From positions 682,001 through 746,000 of the forward strand of contig NZ_JAMFLY010000001.1 in NCBI RefSeq assembly GCF_023502235.1: DNA of 64,000 bases. The letters are read 5' to 3'. Shown piece after piece: positions 26,028 through 35,500 of this stretch. The notes below the pieces were generated by a model, which was given only the letters and a program-made list of their open reading frames with translations, did not search any database and had not been told where the DNA came from. The stretch is from Flagellimonas myxillae (GTDB taxonomy: Bacteria; Bacteroidota; Bacteroidia; Flavobacteriales; Flavobacteriaceae). Position numbers and translations under genes: made by a program. Every line of letters begins with the position of its first letter. Positions within the stretch are counted from its first letter, which is position 1.

Positions 26028-26612
26028 ATGAAAAATGGAAAAGTCAAGAACATAAAACAAGAATTGCTCTCCGATAATTGGTATACCCTTAATAAGGTTA
26101 CATTTGAATACCACCGGGAAGATGGCGAATGGGAAACCCAGGTTAGGGAAGCCTACGACCGGGGTAATGGGGCTGTGATTCTATTGTACAATAAGGAAAA
26201 TAAGTCCATTGTATTGACCCGGCAATTTAGAATGCCTACCTATTTGAATGGCAATACGGATGGCATGATGATCGAAGCCTGTGCCGGTATACTGGAAAAA
26301 GGAAATGCTGAACAGACCATTCGAATGGAAGTCGAGGAAGAAACAGGGTATAAAATCGACAAGGTGGAAAAGGTTTTTGAATCCTACATGTCCCCAGGTT
26401 CGGTTACAGAGATATTGTACTTTTTTATCGGAGAATATCACAAGGACATGAAAGTTAGCGAGGGGGGTGGGGCCGACGACGAAACGGAAAATATTGAAGT
26501 ACTCGAAATGTCGTTTGAACAGGCACTTCAAATGATGGGCGCCGGTGAAATTAGGGACGCCAAGACCATCATGCTGTTACAGTATGCCCAAATACATAAG
26601 TTATTCGGTTAG
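26028..26612 (+). CDS. nudK: NUDIX hydrolase, GDP-mannose pyrophosphatase (NudK) type
   Basis: The 194-residue Mg-dependent pyrophosphatase resembles E. coli NudK, which cleaves GDP-mannose and related sugar nucleotides. The Nudix region is GILEKGNAEQTIRMEVEEET (residue ~87 on), in the NudK register, followed by the subgroup signature YMSPGSVTEILYFF. An N-terminal dimerisation domain (TFEYHREDGEWETQVREAYD) is also NudK-like. The heptamer array in its leader may affect expression. Confidence 0.9.
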   Translation: MKNGKVKNIKQELLSDNWYTLNKVTFEYHREDGEWETQVREAYDRGNGAVILLYNKENKSIVLTRQFRMPTYLNGNTDGMMIEACAGILEKGNAEQTIRMEVEEETGYKIDKVEKVFESYMSPGSVTEILYFFIGEYHKDMKVSEGGGADDETENIEVLEMSFEQALQMMGAGEIRDAKTIMLLQYAQIHKLFG

Positions 26613-26633
26613 GGGTTTTACGACCAATACCAT

Positions 26634-27152
26634 ATGGAACTCAAGAAAATTGCCTTGGGTGGAGGATGCCACTGGTGTACCGAAGCCGTTTTTCAATCGT
26701 TGGTAGGTGTGGATAAAGTGGAGCAGGGTTTTGTTTCCACGCAAAAGGAATTGGATGCCTATTCCGAAGCCGTAATTGTTCACTTTAGCCCCAGCTTGAT
26801 TACATTACAGGATTTGATCGAAGTGCACTTGCATACCCATAAGAGTACTAGTAATCATTCCTTTCGAAAAAAATACCGTTCTGCCATCTATGCTTTTAAT
26901 GAAATGGACCTTCAGCAATCTGAAATCCATTTAAGGGATTTGCAGAAGGGTTTTGAGGCCAAGTTGGTAACCCAAGTTTTTCGTTTTGGAAAGTTTAAGT
27001 CCTCCGAGGTCCAATTTCACGATTATTATTTCAACAATCCTGAGAAGCCGTTTTGTGAAACTTATATCTCTCCAAAATTGCAAGTGCTAATGCAAAACTT
27101 TGGCAAACTCGTAGACCATGGGAAAATCAATAAGTCCCATGAATTGTCTTAA
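26634..27152 (+). CDS. msrA: Peptide-methionine (S)-S-oxide reductase MsrA
   Basis: The 172-residue enzyme reduces the S epimer of methionine sulfoxide in proteins. The catalytic motif is GGGCHWCTEA with the nucleophile Cys12 and a second Cys15; the usual Phe after the Cys is His. Conserved VEVGFS-like and HFDPS-like positions appear as VIVHFSPS, and TSNHSFRKKYRSAIYAF is the substrate loop. No signal peptide, so cytosolic. The gene overlaps the convergent dacB end by 26 bp. Confidence 0.9.
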   Translation: MELKKIALGGGCHWCTEAVFQSLVGVDKVEQGFVSTQKELDAYSEAVIVHFSPSLITLQDLIEVHLHTHKSTSNHSFRKKYRSAIYAFNEMDLQQSEIHLRDLQKGFEAKLVTQVFRFGKFKSSEVQFHDYYFNNPEKPFCETYISPKLQVLMQNFGKLVDHGKINKSHELS

Positions 27153-28425
27153 GGGTTTCAAATATTTGCCTCCGGATTTCCTGTGAGGGAACTCTAAAGT
27201 GATTGTTCATAAAACTAAAAATCAGCAACTTCCCCGATTTGGTTTTAAGATAGCCACTAAGGTTGTAGTGGTTACCAAACGAACCGGATTTGGCAAAAAT
27301 AAAAGGAGGGACATCCGTATGATTCCATTCCGCAACGGTTCCGGTAGCATCCCACATGGGGAAAAGTTGAAACAGTCGTTCTTCGGGAACTTGGCGGTGA
27401 AGTTTTTGAAGAATCTGTACCAAGGAATTAGGAGTGAAAAGGTTGTAACGGGAAAGTCCGGAACCATCCACCCATCGTGGAGGTAGGTGCAAATCTTTTA
27501 AGTCTCCATCCAACATATGGGAGATTGCTTTTTTGGTGCCAAGGGTGTCCGATAAGGTAGACGAGGCCAGCAGTAGGATTTGTTCTGCCAAAAAGTTATC
27601 ACTTCGGTGCATCATCCTTTTATAAATGGAATCCATCTGCGCTCCATAAAGTACCTTTTTCTCAGCCTCAGGGAATTGTGGAACAGTGTGCACATCTTTT
27701 CCGGTAACCTCCGACAACAAATTCGTTACGACCTGGTCGTTGATCACAAAAGGCACCTCCAAGGTGTCCGCAATATTGGGTGGTAGATAAAACCGATTTT
27801 CAAATTCAGCTCTCCGGAATTTTTGCTTGACAATTTCAACATCATCCTTGAAAAATTTGGGAGACACCAAAATTTCAGGGGAACTGGATAGGGTCACTAC
27901 ATTGCCAAAGAGAGGTAGCGTACTTTTTTCAGGGGAAAAGTAAGTGTCGAAATCTTCCCATGCCCATCCTGGACCATAACGGTCTTCGGTGGCATTATTG
28001 GGATGCCAATAAAGAACGTTGTGTTTTTGTATCAACCCAAGAGCAGTACTATCCTTGAAAAAGGGATGTAAAAATGTAGGGTCACCTGTTCCCTCAAAAT
28101 ATAGGGTGTCGTTTTGCGAAACGTACTTTAGGGCCGGTACTTGCTCAGGCAATAACTGAATCCCGGTATAAAGGGTAACGATTTTGACATTACTGGCCGG
28201 GGTAAAATAGCGGTGTCCGTTGTGGTTGTAAATCTCCTTTTGGGTCTCTGCATTGAGGACGACCAATCCATGAAAAGAACTGTTGAGTGGCTCGGAATTT
28301 ACCTTGGATTTAAAATGGGCGAAGCGGGATGAAGAGCACCCGGATAGCAGGAAAAGGACTACGAACGGCATGACTGCCAGATAGTTAACTACTTGATTGT
28401 ATGAACGGTACATTTTGCGGTTCAT
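27127..28425 (-). CDS. dacB: PBP4-type D-Ala-D-Ala carboxypeptidase/endopeptidase lipoprotein
   Basis: The 432-residue class C penicillin-binding protein trims or cuts peptidoglycan crosslinks in the periplasm. Start chosen at the ATG at 28425; a GTG at 28437 and ATG at 28413 are alternatives. Lipoprotein signal ends LFLLSGC. Motifs: SxxK as SNVK with Ser78/Lys81, SxN as SDN in MMHRSDNFLAEQ, and KTG as KSG in FAKSGSFGN. Some PBP4 insert domains appear shortened relative to E. coli (about 480). The 3' end overlaps msrA convergently. Confidence 0.9.
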   Translation of the reverse strand: MNRKMYRSYNQVVNYLAVMPFVVLFLLSGCSSSRFAHFKSKVNSEPLNSSFHGLVVLNAETQKEIYNHNGHRYFTPASNVKIVTLYTGIQLLPEQVPALKYVSQNDTLYFEGTGDPTFLHPFFKDSTALGLIQKHNVLYWHPNNATEDRYGPGWAWEDFDTYFSPEKSTLPLFGNVVTLSSSPEILVSPKFFKDDVEIVKQKFRRAEFENRFYLPPNIADTLEVPFVINDQVVTNLLSEVTGKDVHTVPQFPEAEKKVLYGAQMDSIYKRMMHRSDNFLAEQILLLASSTLSDTLGTKKAISHMLDGDLKDLHLPPRWVDGSGLSRYNLFTPNSLVQILQKLHRQVPEERLFQLFPMWDATGTVAEWNHTDVPPFIFAKSGSFGNHYNLSGYLKTKSGKLLIFSFMNNHFRVPSQEIRRQIFETLKTIHGTY

Positions 28426-28530
28426 CGATTTTAACACGAAATTATTTAATTTTTAACTCTGAGTCCATGCATAGCGTGTTGTTTTTTTATATTTTAGGAG
28501 GACAACCTTTTAATCCAAATCAAAATTTCT

Positions 28531-28731
28531 ATGCCTAGAGCAATGTTAGATTACACCAAAACCGTCTTACAAAAGGTGAGTTTTGATGCTAAACTATTCG
28601 CTAAAGAACTGAAAAAAGCCGTATCAAGGCTACTACCAAGTGAAATTGAAGAACTTAAAATCTGGTTGCAATTCTTTATTTTGGATAAACCGGAATTACG
28701 ACCCACTTTATTATTAGTGGAAGCAAATTAA
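28531..28731 (+). CDS. Small conserved-looking protein of unknown function
   Basis: The 66-residue protein (begins PRAMLDYTKTVLQKVSFDAK) is basic and helical, without signal or membrane segment. It has a strong terminator directly after its stop and a perfect AGGAGG 30 bp before the ATG, too far to be the ribosome site. Coding is supported by its clean start, stop and terminator. Similar short proteins are common in flavobacterial genomes, but I assign no function. Confidence 0.75.
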   Translation: MPRAMLDYTKTVLQKVSFDAKLFAKELKKAVSRLLPSEIEELKIWLQFFILDKPELRPTLLLVEAN

Positions 28732-28733
28732 AG

Positions 28734-28763
28734 AAGGCCGCGAAAGCGGCCTTTTTTTTTTTT
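28734..28763 (+). terminator. Strong terminator after the 66-aa gene
   Basis: AAGGCCGC-GAAA-GCGGCCTT perfect stem with a GNRA tetraloop, followed by an uninterrupted run of eleven or more T on the + strand. It lies 2 bp after the stop. Confidence 0.95.
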
Positions 28764-28776
28764 ATTCCTAGTGCCC

Positions 28777-29718
28777 TTAATTCTTTGACAAGGGACTGAT
28801 AATCTTCACATCCTGAAACGCGATTGCACCCTTCACAATACTTGATATCACTTCCTTTAAGGCTTCCGTAATCTGTATCTTCAGTTCGCTCTTGTGATAA
28901 ATAAGGCTGATTTCACGGGCAGGTGACGGGTTTTTAAAAGGCCTCAATTGTTGTGTTTTGGCTTTGTCCAGTTCCAAGGTATTCAGATAGGGGAGAAGGG
29001 TCATGCCCATACCTTCGTCAGAAAGACTGACCAAGGTTTCAAAACTTCCACTTTCAATTTTAAATTGCTCGTCCTTCATATTTTTGGGGGTCTTGCAAAG
29101 ATTAATGACCCCATCCCGAAAACAATGGCCATCCTGGAGTAATAGGATGTCATTGACATCTAGGTCCTCAATTCCCAACTCTTTATGCTGGGATAGCCGG
29201 TGGTTTATTGGCACGTAACCCACGAACGGCTCATAATACAGCGGACGTTCCTTTATAAATTCAATTTCAAGAGGTGTGGCCGCAATTCCGGCGTCCAAAT
29301 GCCCATCCAGAATATTGCGAATCAGGGCTTCTGTGGGCTGTTCCTTTATAATAAGGTTGACCTTGGGATATTTCTTTATAAAAGTATTGAGGAACATGGG
29401 CAGCAAAGTGGGCATAACGGTAGGGATGATTCCAATGGTAAAATCCCCGCCAATAAATCCCTTGTCTTGATCCACAATATCCTTAATGCGTTCTGCTTCG
29501 GCGACTATGTTCTTGGCTTGGGCCACAATTTTCTTTCCCACCTCGGTAATCATGATGGGTTTTTTTCCGCGATCAAAAATCAAAACATCCAGTTCGTCCT
29601 CCAATTTTTGCACCTGCATGCTCAATGTGGGCTGGGTAACATAACTCTTTTCCGCAGCCAAGGTGAAGTTTCGATGTTCGGCGACTGCTAGAACATACTG
29701 CAATTGTGTTATCGTCAT
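28777..29718 (-). CDS. oxyR: Hydrogen-peroxide-sensing LysR regulator OxyR
   Basis: LysR-family activator that senses H2O2 through a reversible disulfide. The N-terminal winged helix is QLQYVLAVAEHRNFTLAAEK with SYVTQPTLSMQVQKLE. The redox pair is in DGHCFRDGVINLCKTP, nine residues apart; counting from the Met at 29718 they are Cys199 and Cys208, the numbers of the E. coli pair. Length 313 is standard. A preceding ATG at 29721 is also possible. Divergent from the sigma54 activator gene. Confidence 0.95.
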   Translation of the reverse strand: MTITQLQYVLAVAEHRNFTLAAEKSYVTQPTLSMQVQKLEDELDVLIFDRGKKPIMITEVGKKIVAQAKNIVAEAERIKDIVDQDKGFIGGDFTIGIIPTVMPTLLPMFLNTFIKKYPKVNLIIKEQPTEALIRNILDGHLDAGIAATPLEIEFIKERPLYYEPFVGYVPINHRLSQHKELGIEDLDVNDILLLQDGHCFRDGVINLCKTPKNMKDEQFKIESGSFETLVSLSDEGMGMTLLPYLNTLELDKAKTQQLRPFKNPSPAREISLIYHKSELKIQITEALKEVISSIVKGAIAFQDVKIISPLSKN

Positions 29719-29723
29719 CAATA

Positions 29724-29731
29724 TAAATTTG
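29724..29731 (+). promoter_or_regulatory. Possible -7 box of the sigma54 activator gene
   Basis: TAAATTTG fits TAnnTTTG on the + strand in the oxyR/activator gap. It is 150 bp before the ATG at 29882, which is long, so the assignment is tentative. Confidence 0.35.
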
Positions 29732-29881
29732 TAAAATAAAAATATAAAAAACCATCAATAAAATCTATAGTGGAAAGAAAGATAAAACTGGCCTTTTTCC
29801 CCCGCAATCTTAATGGACCAAGGGAAAATTTAAATTTCAAATCTGTATATTTATTTTATTCCTAACCTTCATAGGGGAACA

Positions 29882-31732
29882 ATGACCACATCCACACCCG
29901 ACCAACTTGTAGATTTCCTTACCGGGGTTACCTTCTTTTCGGAAGTATCCAAACCTTCATTGTTGCAATTATGCAAAAATCTAAAGCAGGAACATTACGG
30001 AAAAAAGGACACCATTATCCAAAAGGGCGATGTGGGGGATGCCATGTATGTGATATTGGAGGGGGAAGTGAAGGTCCATGATAAGGACCACTTATACATT
30101 ATGCTTTCCCAGACCGATTGTTTTGGGGAATATGCCCTTATTGATGACGAACCCCGCTCTGCATCAGTAACCGCGGTTGAGGATACCAGCTTGCTAAAGA
30201 TTGAGACCAAGCATTTTGTGGAATTGATTACCACGGATAGAGGTTTTGCGCAAGGGATTTTGTCCGTACTTATCAAAAGGCACCGCGAATTGGATATCAT
30301 ACAGGAACGTTTGACTGTTTCTAAACGGGAGTTGGAATTGGCCAATTCCAAAATGATGGGCTTGATAAATGGGGCCATGGATGCCATAATCATGTTCGAT
30401 AGTAACTTCAGAATACTAGTGGCCAACGATTCGGCCAAGGAAGTCCTGGAGAACGAAGATGTTATCCAAAGAAACATTCTGTTCTTTTTGGACGAGGCGG
30501 GAGCCGACCTATTGGAATCTTTGGTCTCCGCGGATTTGTCCGGGAATGGAAAAGGGATGAATACCTATCTGCCCAAAGTGGTGAAGGTTATTGGCTCAGA
30601 TGAAAGGGAAACCTTAAATGAAGGAACGATTAGCCGTTATGGGAACGATCAGAGTACTTTTTACACTTTGATTCTTAGGAATATTGAAGAACGCTTGCAG
30701 GCTGAATCCAAGATCACTTCCCTTACCAACCAGACCAAGTACTTACAAGAGGAAATTAAGGAGTTGACCAGTGGCTATGGGATAATTGGTCAAGATAAAT
30801 CCATGATAAAAGTGCTTAACCTTATTGAGCAAGTAGCCCAGACCAGGGCGACCGTATTGATTCAGGGGGAGACAGGAACCGGAAAGGAATTGGTGGCAAG
30901 GGCCATTCACTTGGCAAGTGAACGCAGTGAAAAACCCTTGATCCGAATAAATTGTGGGGCTATTCCGGAAAATCTTATAGAAAGTGAACTATTCGGACAC
31001 GAAAAAGGCGCCTTTACCGGGGCCACGGCTAGCCGAAAGGGAAGGTTTCTCTTAGCAGACAAAGGAACCATATTTCTTGATGAGATTGGAGAATTGCCAT
31101 TGGCCCTTCAGCCCAAACTGCTCAGGGTTATCCAGGAGGGGGAGTTTGATCCTGTGGGAAGTTCCACAACGGTAAAGGTGGATGTGCGCATCATCGCCGC
31201 CACGCATCGCGATTTGTTCGAATTTTCCAAAGAAGGTAAATTCAGGGAAGACCTGTTTTATCGGTTGAACGTTTTTCCTATTCAAGTTCCCGCCCTAAGG
31301 GACCGGGGAACCGATGTCTGTTTAATCGCCAACCAAATGGTACTGCAGTATGGTAAAAAGCTTAATAAAGAGGTAGGGCCATTGACCGAACAACAGGAAA
31401 ACCTTTTCCTTGACTACGATTGGCCTGGGAATGTAAGGGAACTGCAGAACCTCGTAGAGCGTGCCATCATAGTATCTCAAAGTGGCGGGGTGGATTGGTC
31501 CAGCATCATTCCAAATCCCAATCGAACCCAAAACCCAATGCAGGAAACGCAAACCGAGCAAATCTTTACCGCCCAAGAATGGATGGAACTGGAGAAGTCC
31601 AATATTTTGAGGGCCCTGAAGCGAACCAACTGGAAAATTTCCGGGGAAAAAGGAGCAGCTGCACTATTAGGATTAAAGCCTACAACCCTCACTTCCAAAA
31701 TAAAGGCCATGGGTATCTCTCGGCCCGTCTAA
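29882..31732 (+). CDS. Sigma54-dependent activator with cNMP-binding-like and PAS-like domains
   Basis: The 616-residue bacterial enhancer-binding protein drives RpoN-dependent transcription. Order: cNMP-binding/CAP_ED-like domain (about 1-120, [20 protein letters not shown]), helical linker, PAS-like domain (about 155-280, [20 protein letters not shown]), AAA+ domain with Walker A GETGTGKE (329-336), sigma54-contact GAFTGA (376-381), Walker [11 protein letters not shown], and a C-terminal Fis-type HTH (about 570-612, [20 protein letters not shown]-like with [13 protein letters not shown]). All motifs for ATP hydrolysis and RpoN contact are intact. Next to OxyR and just upstream of a sigma54 promoter and inverted repeat for OsmC. 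Signal sensed unknown. Confidence 0.95.
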   Translation: MTTSTPDQLVDFLTGVTFFSEVSKPSLLQLCKNLKQEHYGKKDTIIQKGDVGDAMYVILEGEVKVHDKDHLYIMLSQTDCFGEYALIDDEPRSASVTAVEDTSLLKIETKHFVELITTDRGFAQGILSVLIKRHRELDIIQERLTVSKRELELANSKMMGLINGAMDAIIMFDSNFRILVANDSAKEVLENEDVIQRNILFFLDEAGADLLESLVSADLSGNGKGMNTYLPKVVKVIGSDERETLNEGTISRYGNDQSTFYTLILRNIEERLQAESKITSLTNQTKYLQEEIKELTSGYGIIGQDKSMIKVLNLIEQVAQTRATVLIQGETGTGKELVARAIHLASERSEKPLIRINCGAIPENLIESELFGHEKGAFTGATASRKGRFLLADKGTIFLDEIGELPLALQPKLLRVIQEGEFDPVGSSTTVKVDVRIIAATHRDLFEFSKEGKFREDLFYRLNVFPIQVPALRDRGTDVCLIANQMVLQYGKKLNKEVGPLTEQQENLFLDYDWPGNVRELQNLVERAIIVSQSGGVDWSSIIPNPNRTQNPMQETQTEQIFTAQEWMELEKSNILRALKRTNWKISGEKGAAALLGLKPTTLTSKIKAMGISRPV

Positions 31733-31755
31733 ATTCACGAGATTTCATAAATCTA

Positions 31756-31791
31756 CTAACGATATTTCGTTAATTAGCGAAATATCGTTAG
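31756..31791. promoter_or_regulatory. Candidate enhancer (UAS) inverted repeat
   Basis: CTAACGATATTTCG (31756-31769) and CGAAATATCGTTAG (31778-31791) are perfect 14-bp arms around an 8-bp spacer TTAATTAG. No T run follows, so not a terminator. It is centred about 100 bp upstream of the expected start of the sigma54 promoter at 31848-31863, the normal position for an activator binding site. Confidence 0.65.
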
Positions 31792-31847
31792 CATTCCATG
31801 CTTCTGATTTTGATGTAATAAGCTGAAATTCATTTGATTATAAGTTT

Positions 31848-31863
31848 TGGCACGCCAAATGCA
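31848..31863 (+). promoter_or_regulatory. Sigma54 (-24/-12) promoter of the OsmC gene
   Basis: TGGCACG-CCAA-ATGCA matches TGGCACG-N4-TTGCA at all but one position; the invariant GG (31849-31850) and GC (31861-31862) are 10 bp apart as required. Start expected near 31874, 35 nt before the ATG at 31909. No TAnnTTTG box is seen in the gap. Confidence 0.8.
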
Positions 31864-31908
31864 TCCTTTATGGCAAATGCGAAATAATTAATCTTAAAAA
31901 CAAAAAAA

Positions 31909-32460
31909 ATGATTACAACAGCAAACATTAAAAACGGAGTAAACGTAGATCAATTGGTAGATACTATCAATGCAGTACAAGGAAACCCAGAATTGGCCAA
32001 ATTCGAATTTAGGGCCAAGAACAATTGGATCACTGGAGGACATTGTGTAACCAGTGCTAAAGGATTCTACGGTGTTGGACAAGAAGACACCACAAGACAA
32101 GAAACTTTTACCATGGAGTGTGATCATCCAAGTGTTCTTTTGGGTGAAGATAAAGCTGCAACCCCAGTTGAAGTTGTTCTTCATGCATTGGGATCTTGCC
32201 TTACTGCTGCAATGACTTACCATGCTGCCGCCCACGGTATCGACATCGAGGGTATGGAATCTACCTTGGAAGGTGGTATCGATTTGCAGGGATTTTTGGG
32301 ATTGGATCCTGAAATCAGAAAAGGATACGATGGTATAACTGTAAAGTTCAAAGTGAAGTCTGATGCTTCTGAGGAGCAATTGAGAGCCTTGGCGCAATTC
32401 TCTCCTGTCTTTGACATTATCAGTAATCCAACTCCAGTATCTATTGAGTTTGAAAAGTAA
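31909..32460 (+). CDS. OsmC family peroxidase-like protein
   Basis: The 183-residue OsmC/Ohr-fold protein probably reduces organic hydroperoxides. Residues TAKFEFRAKNNW-type strand region (KFEFRAKNNWITGGHCVTSA), then TMECDHPSVLLGEDKAATPV with the conserved Cys and Glu region, and VVLHALGSCLTAAMTYHAAA with the central Cys. This is unlike the protein at 5607-6086 and closer to the OsmC subgroup with TPVEVVLHALGSCL. It is the single gene after the sigma54 promoter and ends at a strong terminator. Confidence 0.88.
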   Translation: MITTANIKNGVNVDQLVDTINAVQGNPELAKFEFRAKNNWITGGHCVTSAKGFYGVGQEDTTRQETFTMECDHPSVLLGEDKAATPVEVVLHALGSCLTAAMTYHAAAHGIDIEGMESTLEGGIDLQGFLGLDPEIRKGYDGITVKFKVKSDASEEQLRALAQFSPVFDIISNPTPVSIEFEK

Positions 32461-32466
32461 GAATGA

Positions 32467-32505
32467 AACAAGCCGCCGTTTAGGCGGCTTGTTCACTTCA
32501 TTTTT
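32467..32505 (+). terminator. Terminator after the OsmC gene
   Basis: AACAAGCCGCC (32467-32477) and GGCGGCTTGTT (32483-32493) form a perfect 11-bp stem around GTTTA, followed by CACTTCATTTTT. The weak T run leaves some read-through to the next gene possible. Confidence 0.85.
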
Positions 32506-32529
32506 GTAAAAGTGACAATCCCTCCCAAA

Positions 32530-35500
32530 ATGAAAAGTCAGCAATACATCACCGTAAATGGAAATCAGGCAGTGGCCCATGTAGCCTATCGTGTTAACGA
32601 GGTCTGTGCCATTTATCCTATTACCCCATCCTCCGAAATGTCCGAATTGGTCGAGGCATGGAGTGCAGATGGGCAAGAAAATATTTTTGGTGATGTTCCT
32701 TCTGTATTTGAAATGCAGGGAGAAGGAGGGGTGGCCGGGGCCATGCACGGATCGTTACAAACTGGTGCCCTGTCCACCACCTTTACAGCATCCCAGGGTC
32801 TTTTGCTGATGATGCCGAACATGTACAAAATTGCCGGGGAACTTACCTCTAATGTAATCCACGTGGCCACTAGGTCGGTTGCGACCCATGCCTTATCGGT
32901 TTTTGGAGACCATAGTGATATTATGGCGGTAAGGAACACCGGATATGCATTCTTAGGGGCGGCATCGGTACAAGAAGCCATGGATTTTGCACTGATATCA
33001 CAAACAGCAACCTTGCTTTCCAGAATACCCTTTGTACACTTTTTTGACGGCTTTCGAACTTCACATGAGACCTCAAAAATTGAAAAAGTAACGGATCAGG
33101 TCATAAGTGCCATGATCCCACAAGATATTGTAGCTGCCCATGCCAATCGGGCGCTAAACCCAAACACCCCTGTAATTCGGGGAACTTCACAAGGACCGGA
33201 TGTGTTCTTTCAAAGTAGGGAGGCCGTAAATCCATTTTACAATGTCTGCCCCAATATAGTCCAGGAACAAATGGACAAATTTGCCCAACTTACCGGAAGG
33301 CAATACCATTTATTCGATTATGTTGGACATCCAAAAGCGGAACAGGTGGTCATCGCCATGGCTTCGGCCACCGAGACCGTGGAGGAAACTATACTTCATT
33401 TAAATTCGAAAGGCGAAAAAATTGGACTGATAAAGGTTCGATTGTTCCGACCTTTTAGCACGGATCATTTATTAAATAGCATTCCAAAGACCTGCAAATC
33501 CATAGCCGTATTGGATCGTACCAAAGAACCTGGGGGAACCGGGGAGCCACTTTATTTGGATGTATTGCAATCCGTGGTGCATAAGGGGCATTCTAAATTT
33601 AAAAGCACCCCCAAACTTGTTGGAGGGCGCTACGGTCTTTCTTCTAAAGAGCTAACACCTGCCATGGTCAAAGCTGTAGTGAACAACCTAAAAAGAAAGC
33701 AGCCCAAAAACAATTTCACCATTGGAATTACAGATGATGTAACCCAATTAAGCTTGGAATTTGATTCCGATTTTACATTTTCCCAGGGTAGCCATCAGGC
33801 TTTGTTTTACGAAACCAAGGAGGTGGGCACCCAACACCATTTCAATTCCATCTTAAAATTGGTAGGGAACAACACGGATCATTTTGTTCAAGGGTATATG
33901 GAATGTGACTATAAAAAATCAAATTCCAGAAGTGTCGGAAACTTGCGTATTGCCAACAGCCCTATAAAAGCACCGTATATGGTTGATAAAGCAGATTTTG
34001 TGGTTTGTGGGTCCAGCAAATTTGTGGAACAGGATTCTGCCATTGCAAAACTTGTTGAAGCGGGTGCCCTGTTGGTTAATTCGAACTTAGGACCTGACGA
34101 ATTTTGGATAGGCCTTTCGGATGCAATCCGGAAAAATATCCAGAAAAAGAACATAGCGGTTTATCTCGTGGATTTGGAAACGCTTCCAGAAACAATCAGC
34201 GTCAACGGCCTTGCAGTTTCAGCCTTGCACGCTTGCTATTTTGCAATGACCGACCATTTGCCTAGCCATCTATTTTCCGATGAGGTAATGGGAAGGATCA
34301 GAAAGGTAGAAACCGATAAGATCCATCAAGAAGAACAGCCTTTGGAGATGGATGCTGAATTTGCAGACACTCTTTTGGGCAGATTACTTGCGGGGAAGGG
34401 CGATCAAGTTCCTGTTAGTATGCTTCCTGTTGATGGTACTTTTGAAACGGGCACTTCCAAATTCAACAAGCGGGATGCAGATCACGAAATCCCTGTTTGG
34501 GACAAAGATCTGTGTATTCAATGCGGGGTTTGCAGTATGGCTTGTCCACAAGGGGCAATTCGAGTCAAAGCTTATCCGCGGGAAATACTAAATGGCGCTC
34601 CGACGCAATTCAAATCAACACTTTTTCTAGAAGGTATCGAGGGCTTTGATTTGCTCAATTACACGGTTCAGGTGAACCCTGATCAGTGTACAGGTTGTAA
34701 CAATTGCGTGGATGCATGTCCTGCCAAGGCATTGACCATGAAAAAATCAACCTTTAAACAAGAAATTGAAAAGAAGAACTGGGAATTTTTCACTTCGATT
34801 CCCGAGTTCGACCGCACAAAGATTGATAATAACAAAGTGGCGCAACAGCAGCTTCAAGAGCCCTTATTTACCTATGCCATGGGGGTCGATGGGTGCGGGG
34901 AAGCGCCCTATTTGAAAGTGTTATCGCAACTTTTTGGAGATCGGATGTTAGTGGCAAATGCTACGGGTGCCAGTTCCATTTTTGGTGGGGCATTGCCCAC
35001 CACGCCATGGTCAAAGAATGGTGCGGGTAGAGGTCCGGCTTGGTCCAATTCCTTATTTGAGGACAACGCAGAATTTGGTTTAGGATTTAGACTGTCCCTT
35101 GATCACAAGGAAAATAGGGCTAAAAACCTACTATCAAAATTGTCGGACCAATTGGAGGTTGGTTTGGCAGATAAAATACTACATGCTTCACAGCGAACAG
35201 ATCAGGAGATTTCAGAACAACGAGTGCGTGTGGAGCAACTAAATAAACAACTAAACAACCTAAATAACAACGATGCCGAAAAACTCTTGGAGGTTTCGGA
35301 TCATTTGATCAAAAAAAGCATTTGGATTGTGGGGGGCGACGGCTGGGCCTATGATATTGGTTATGGGGGATTAGACCATGTCTTGGCATCTGGCAAAAAT
35401 GTGAACATTTTAGTTTTGGACAACGAGGTATATTCAAATACCGGGGGACAAATGTCCAAAGCAACGCCCTTCGCAGCCAAAGCAAAATTTGCCGCAAAAG

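Noticed and set aside
31894-32748. Long open frame antisense to osmC and the start of nifJ
   Set aside because: It covers two strongly supported genes and a terminator on the other strand and has no family-like sequence.
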